A DNA stretch of 64,000 bases from Streptomyces sp. MA5143a (GTDB lineage: Bacteria; Actinomycetota; Actinomycetes; Streptomycetales; Streptomycetaceae): NCBI RefSeq assembly GCF_900290235.1, contig NZ_OLMK01000086.1:1-64000 (forward strand). Reading direction: 5' to 3'. Positions 60,420-64,000 of this stretch are shown one piece after another (the stretch's first letter is position 1; each line of letters begins with the position of its first letter). The position numbers and the translations under genes are program-made. A model generated the notes under the pieces. That model made no database searches, was not told where the DNA came from, and saw only the letters and a list, made by a program, of their open reading frames with translations.

Positions 60420-61580
60420 TCAAGGTGTGGCGGCGAGCTGCTTGCGCCAGCGGGTGAACAACCGGGGCTGGTTCATCCCGAGCACGGCGACCGGGTGTCC
60501 GGCGCGCCGGTAGACGGCGAGGACGTCGCGGTCGTCGGCGGCGCCCTGCTCGACGGTCACGCTGTCGGCGCCGGCCGCGTGACCGGCGAACTGGATCTTC
60601 ACGCCGTACTGGTCGGACCAGAAGTACGGCGGCCGGGGCACTCCCGGTTCCACGGCGCCGCCCGCCAGCAGGGTGGCGACGGCGGCGGCGGGCCGCTCCT
60701 GGGCGCCGGTCCAGTGTTCGACGCGGCGGTGGTGTCCGGCGCGCGGGTCGTACCAGGAGGCGCAGTCCCCGACGGCGACGACGCCGGCGAGGCTGGTGCG
60801 GCCGTCGGCGCCGCACGTCACGCCGTTGTCGAGCGCGATGCCGGATCCCTCCAGCCACTCGACGCACGGGCGGGCACCCACGCCGACGACGACGATGTCG
60901 GCGGGGATCGTCCGACCGTCCTCCAGGAGGACGGCGTCGACCCTGGCCTCACCGCTCAGCCCCTTGACGCCGACCCCGCACAGCAGCCGTGCGCCGTGGT
61001 CGGCGTGGAGGGCGGAGACGATACGGCCCATCTCCTCGCCGAGCGGCCCGGCGAGCGGTGTGGGCGCCGCCTCGACGACCGTGACGTCCAGGCCGAGCGC
61101 CCGGGCGGTGGAGGCGACCTCGGCGCCGATGAAGCCGCCGCCGATCACGACCATCCGTCCGCCGCCTGCCAGTTCGTCCCGCAGGGCGCGGGCGTCGTCC
61201 AGGGTGCGTAGGACATGCACCCCGGCGAGGCCTTCGGAGCCGGGCAGTTGCCGGGCGGCTGCGCCGGTGGCGATGACGATGCCGTCGGCCCGCACCGCAC
61301 CGCCGTCGGCGAGCCGGACGGTCCGCTCACGGGCGTCGAGTCCCACGGCCCGGGTGCCGAGCAGCCACTCGGCCCGCAGGTCCTCGCCGTCCGTCTCCAG
61401 CGCGAGGTCCCTCTCGCCGAGCACCCCGGAAAGGAAGTCCTTGGAGAGCGGGGGCCGGTCGTACGGGCGGTGGAGCTCGTCGCCGATGACGACGAGCCGC
61501 CCGTCGTAGCCCTGCTTCCGCAGCGAGCGCGCCGCCGAGAGGCCGGCGAGCGAGGCGCCCACGACGGCCACCGTCCTCAC
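60420..61580 (-). CDS. FAD-dependent ferredoxin reductase for the Rieske oxygenase
   Basis: This 386-aa pyridine nucleotide-disulphide-type reductase passes electrons from NAD(P)H to the Rieske ferredoxin. The FAD motif VVGASLAGLSAARSLR is at the N-terminus. YDRPPLSKDFL is typical of oxygenase-coupled reductases. The NAD(P) motif VVIGGGFIGAEVASTAR lies near 155, and VVAVGDCASW is the C-terminal FAD contact. The GTG start overlaps the ferredoxin stop by 4 bp (GTGA), so synthesis is coupled. It replaces the flavodoxin/ferredoxin-reductase-type GbcB of Pseudomonas. The oxygenase gene follows 130 bp downstream under its own promoter. Confidence 0.93.
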   Translation of the reverse strand: MRTVAVVGASLAGLSAARSLRKQGYDGRLVVIGDELHRPYDRPPLSKDFLSGVLGERDLALETDGEDLRAEWLLGTRAVGLDARERTVRLADGGAVRADGIVIATGAAARQLPGSEGLAGVHVLRTLDDARALRDELAGGGRMVVIGGGFIGAEVASTARALGLDVTVVEAAPTPLAGPLGEEMGRIVSALHADHGARLLCGVGVKGLSGEARVDAVLLEDGRTIPADIVVVGVGARPCVEWLEGSGIALDNGVTCGADGRTSLAGVVAVGDCASWYDPRAGHHRRVEHWTGAQERPAAAVATLLAGGAVEPGVPRPPYFWSDQYGVKIQFAGHAAGADSVTVEQGAADDRDVLAVYRRAGHPVAVLGMNQPRLFTRWRKQLAATP

Positions 61581-61939
61581 GCGGGACCACCGGCGAGCCG
61601 GGCGGCCACGCAGGGCGGCAGGTTGGGGGCGTCCGTGGACACCTTCACATAGATCATGCCGTCCTCGACGACGACCTCGTGCGTCCGCACCGGCAGCTTG
61701 GCCGGCGGAGCGTCGACCGCTCCGGTCCGCAGGTCGAACTTCGAGGCGTGCAGCGGGCATTCCACCTCGCAGCCCTCCAGCCAGCCGTCGGCGAGCGAGG
61801 CGTCCTGGTGGGTGCAGGTGTCGTCGATGGCGAAGACCTCGCCGTCGTCGGTGTGGAACACCGAGACCGGCGGGTCGATGTCGAGCCGGATGGCCTCGCC
61901 TCGCGGAAGATCGGCGAGACGGCACGCGGGAATCATCAT
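61577..61939 (-). CDS. Rieske-type ferredoxin
   Basis: This 120-aa small Rieske 2Fe-2S protein (NirD/BphF-like) shuttles electrons from the reductase to the oxygenase. The ligands are in CTHQDASL and CPLHASKFD. Two ATG codons are adjacent (61939 and 61936); the second has better spacing to the GAGG ribosome site, so the true start may be 61936. It is the first gene of the ferredoxin-reductase pair. A paired 17-bp palindrome lies 9-44 bp upstream. Confidence 0.93.
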   Translation of the reverse strand: MMIPACRLADLPRGEAIRLDIDPPVSVFHTDDGEVFAIDDTCTHQDASLADGWLEGCEVECPLHASKFDLRTGAVDAPPAKLPVRTHEVVVEDGMIYVKVSTDAPNLPPCVAARLAGGPA

Positions 61940-61947
61940 GACACCTC

Positions 61948-61983
61948 GGTGCGTATAGCGAAACGGATTGCGGTAAGCGCAAC
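61948..61983. promoter_or_regulatory. Paired 17-bp IclR-type operator, ferredoxin-reductase operon
   Basis: GGTGC-GTATAGC-GAAAC (61948-61964, 8 of 10) and ATTGC-GGTAAGC-GCAAC (61967-61983, 9 of 10) start 19 bp apart, just upstream of the ferredoxin ribosome site. Confidence 0.65.
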
Positions 61984-62072
61984 ATCAGTCTGGGGTCGCC
62001 CTGAACCCTTGTCAAGGCGTCGAAAGGCCCGCTTCCAACGTGCCCCCGGGCCGTCCTCAAGACAGCTCGAAA

Positions 62073-62108
62073 CGCCCGCACCACCTGCGGAAACAGGCAG
62101 TACGGGCG
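62073..62108 (-). terminator. Possible terminator after the mscR-MBL operon
   Basis: CGCCCG (62073-62078) pairs with CGGGCG (62103-62108), and an inner CCTG/CAGG adds an interrupted stem. It lies about 30 bp after the hydrolase stop on the minus strand. The stem is imperfect. Confidence 0.4.
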
Positions 62109-62135
62109 CCGCGCGGGGAGCCTCGGTCGAGCTGG

Positions 62136-62771
62136 TCAGAAACCGCGGTCGAGCCATTCCTGGAGGTGCGGGGCCTCCGTGGCGATCGTGGTCGTCCCCC
62201 CGTGACCGGTGTGGACGACGGTGTCGCCGGGCAGGGTCAGCAGCCGGTCGCGGATGGAGTCGACGATGGTGGGGAAGTCGCTGTACGACCTGCCCGTCGC
62301 GCCCGGTCCGCCCGCGAACAGGGTGTCGCCGCTGAAGAGGGCCGCCAGGTCCGGCGCGTACAGGCAGACCGCGCCGGGGGCGTGGCCGGGCGTGTGCAGC
62401 ACGGTCAGCCCGACACCCGCCACCGTCAGGACCTGACCGTCGGCGAGTTCACCGTCGGGTGCGCGCTCGGGGTGGGTCTGCTTCCACAGCGGCGTGTCGT
62501 CGGGGTGGAGCCAGATCGGGGCGCCGGTGCGCTCGGCGAGGGCGGGCGCGGCGTCGATGTGGTCGTTGTGGGCGTGGGTGCAGACGATGGCCGTCAGCCT
62601 GCGGTCACCGATGGCCTCGGCGATGGCGTCGGCGTCGTGGGCGGCGTCGATGACGACGACCTCGTGGTCGTCGCCGACGATCCACACGTTGTTCTCGACG
62701 TCCCAGGTGCCGCCGTCCAGACTGAACGTGCCCGAGGTGACGAGATGCTCGATACGGGCGCCGGTCGTCAC
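62136..62771 (-). CDS. Metallo-beta-lactamase-fold hydrolase, S-formylmycothiol hydrolase candidate
   Basis: This 211-aa protein has the glyoxalase II-type metal site THAHNDHID near residues 65-73, HTPGHAPG near 125 and GHGGTT near 190. Its start overlaps the preceding formaldehyde dehydrogenase stop by 4 bp (ATGA), so the two proteins are made together. In actinobacteria a partner of this fold beside the mycothiol-dependent formaldehyde dehydrogenase is thought to hydrolyse S-formylmycothiol to formate and mycothiol. That role is inferred from the gene pairing. A general glyoxalase II role is the alternative. Confidence 0.85.
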   Translation of the reverse strand: MTTGARIEHLVTSGTFSLDGGTWDVENNVWIVGDDHEVVVIDAAHDADAIAEAIGDRRLTAIVCTHAHNDHIDAAPALAERTGAPIWLHPDDTPLWKQTHPERAPDGELADGQVLTVAGVGLTVLHTPGHAPGAVCLYAPDLAALFSGDTLFAGGPGATGRSYSDFPTIVDSIRDRLLTLPGDTVVHTGHGGTTTIATEAPHLQEWLDRGF

Positions 62772-63853
62772 AGGACCACCACCGAGCGCAGCACGTCACC
62801 GTGGTGCATCCGCTCGAAGGCCTTCTCGACGTCGTCCAGGGCGATGGTCTCGGTGACGAAGGCGTCGAGGTCGAGTCGGCCCTGGAGATGGAGGTCGATG
62901 AGCATCGGGAAGTCACGGGACGGCAGGCAGTCGCCGTACCAGGACGACTTCAGCGAACCACCGCGGCCGAACACGTCGAGCAGGGGCAGCTCCAGCTTCA
63001 TCTCCGGGGTGGGCACACCGACGAGGACGACCGTGCCGGCGAGGTCGCGGGCGTAGAAGGCCTGCTGGTAGGTCTCGGGGCGGCCCACCGCCTCGATGAC
63101 GACGTCGGCGCCGAAACCACCGGTCAGCTCGCGGATCGCCTCGACGGCGTCGGTGTCGCGGGAGTTGACGGTGTGGGTCGCGCCCAGCTTCTCGGCGGTC
63201 CGGAGCTTGCGGTCGTCGATGTCCACGGCGATGATCTTCGCCGCGCCCGCCAGGTTCGACCCGACGACCGCGGCGGCGCCGACCCCGCCGCAGCCGATGA
63301 CGGCGACGCTGTCACCGCGGCCTACGTTGCCGGTGTTGATGGCGGCGCCGATGCCGGCCATGACACCGCAGCCCAGCAGACCGGCGGCCGCCGCGGACGC
63401 GGCGCGGTCGACCTTGGTGCACTGCCCCGCCGCCACCAGCGTCTTCTCCGCGAAGGCGCCGATGCCCAGCGCCGGGGACAGCTCCGTGCCGTCGGTCAGG
63501 GTCATCTTCTGCTTGGCGTTGTGGGTGGCGAAGCAGTACCACGGCCGGCCGCGCCGACAGGCCCGGCACTGCCCGCACACGGCACGCCAGTTGAGGATGA
63601 CGAAGTCACCGGGGGCCACGTCGGTGACCCCCTCCCCCACCGACTCCACGACACCGGCGGCCTCATGGCCCAGCAGGAAGGGGAAGTCGTCGTTGATGCC
63701 GCCCTCGCGGTAGTGGAGATCGGTGTGGCAGACCCCGCACGCCTCGATCTTGACCAGCGCCTCACCCGGTCCGGGGTCGGGCACGATGATCGTTTCCAGG
63801 CTGACGGGGGCGCCCTTCCCCCGCGCGACGACAGCACGGACCTGGTGAGCCAT
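62768..63853 (-). CDS. S-(hydroxymethyl)mycothiol dehydrogenase (mycothiol-dependent formaldehyde dehydrogenase)
   Basis: This 361-aa zinc-dependent class III alcohol dehydrogenase-type enzyme oxidises formaldehyde bound to mycothiol. Catalytic zinc ligands are in [10 protein letters not shown] and GHEAAGVVE. The structural zinc Cys cluster is [15 protein letters not shown]. The NAD motif is [14 protein letters not shown]. Its length equals that of characterised MscR proteins. ATG 63853 is chosen because GAGGAG lies 8 bp upstream. It handles the formaldehyde released by the Rieske oxygenase and the demethylating oxidases. A paired 17-bp palindrome lies 37-72 bp upstream. Confidence 0.9.
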   Translation of the reverse strand: MAHQVRAVVARGKGAPVSLETIIVPDPGPGEALVKIEACGVCHTDLHYREGGINDDFPFLLGHEAAGVVESVGEGVTDVAPGDFVILNWRAVCGQCRACRRGRPWYCFATHNAKQKMTLTDGTELSPALGIGAFAEKTLVAAGQCTKVDRAASAAAAGLLGCGVMAGIGAAINTGNVGRGDSVAVIGCGGVGAAAVVGSNLAGAAKIIAVDIDDRKLRTAEKLGATHTVNSRDTDAVEAIRELTGGFGADVVIEAVGRPETYQQAFYARDLAGTVVLVGVPTPEMKLELPLLDVFGRGGSLKSSWYGDCLPSRDFPMLIDLHLQGRLDLDAFVTETIALDDVEKAFERMHHGDVLRSVVVL

Positions 63854-63889
63854 GGCCACTCCTCGGCTGGTACAAGACCTCAGACTGAT

Positions 63890-63925
63890 GTTGCTTATGG
63901 CGGTACACAACGCATGTTCCGCAAC
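63890..63925. promoter_or_regulatory. Paired 17-bp IclR-type operator, mycothiol formaldehyde dehydrogenase operon
   Basis: GTTGC-TTATGGC-GGTAC (63890-63906, 8 of 10) and AACGC-ATGTTCC-GCAAC (63909-63925, 7 of 10) start 19 bp apart. They lie 37-72 bp before the dehydrogenase start. Nothing recognisable follows to the window end. Confidence 0.55.
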
Positions 63926-64000
63926 ACAGCATCGGGGAGGGCGGACCCGGGGTCAAGGATTCGACCTGGGGTTTCCGGCAGGCCCCGCAGGGGACCCGCC

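Overview
The window is chromosomal DNA from a high-GC actinomycete, almost certainly a Streptomyces. Support comes from giant modular type I polyketide synthase (PKS) genes, strong G/C bias at third codon positions, GTG starts, a mycothiol-type formaldehyde dehydrogenase, a rare TTA codon in a pathway regulator, and a palindromic intergenic repeat of Streptomyces type. No gene-free gap exceeds about 260 bp, and I saw no tRNA, rRNA, insertion sequence or CRISPR array.

Region 1 (about 1-38.3 kb) is one end of a modular PKS cluster that continues past the left edge. Four PKS genes lie on the minus strand. The gene at 5652-14708 carries a KSQ loading module with a methylmalonyl-type AT (predicted propionyl starter) plus module 1, whose DH is degenerate. 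It runs 5 bp upstream of the gene at 1-5646, which holds module 2 and the start of module 3. The genes at 30663-37280 and 23945-30532 are two single, fully reducing modules (KS-AT-DH-ER-KR-ACP). Between the two PKS pairs sit a LuxR/LAL regulator with a TTA codon, a small DUF5988-like protein, a crotonyl-CoA carboxylase/reductase and KAS III pair (probably for ethylmalonyl-CoA), two P450s and a small beta-barrel-type protein that may be a spiroacetal cyclase. A type II thioesterase lies at the right end. Several cluster promoters share an AGGGGTG/TTAGGGG motif that I propose as the regulator's operator.

A Pmt-type protein mannosyltransferase (38392-40116) separates this cluster from region 2.

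Region 2 (40.1-63.9 kb) encodes a nearly complete route from choline to glycine with disposal of the released one-carbon units. It contains choline dehydrogenase, betaine aldehyde dehydrogenase, a betaine ABC importer, a three-component Rieske oxygenase, dimethylglycine oxidase and heterotetrameric sarcosine oxidase. The C1 genes are FolD, PurU, a MetF-like reductase, mycothiol-dependent formaldehyde dehydrogenase and a metallo-beta-lactamase-fold hydrolase. One IclR-family regulator (58354-59151) lies inside it.

The most interesting observation is in the promoters of region 2. All eight carry a pair of 17-bp imperfect palindromes (GTTGC-N7-GCAAC), always offset by exactly 19 bp, including one pair over the iclR start codon. 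This looks like an undescribed IclR regulon. A second oddity is an in-frame fusion of sarcosine oxidase delta and alpha subunits across a palindromic repeat.
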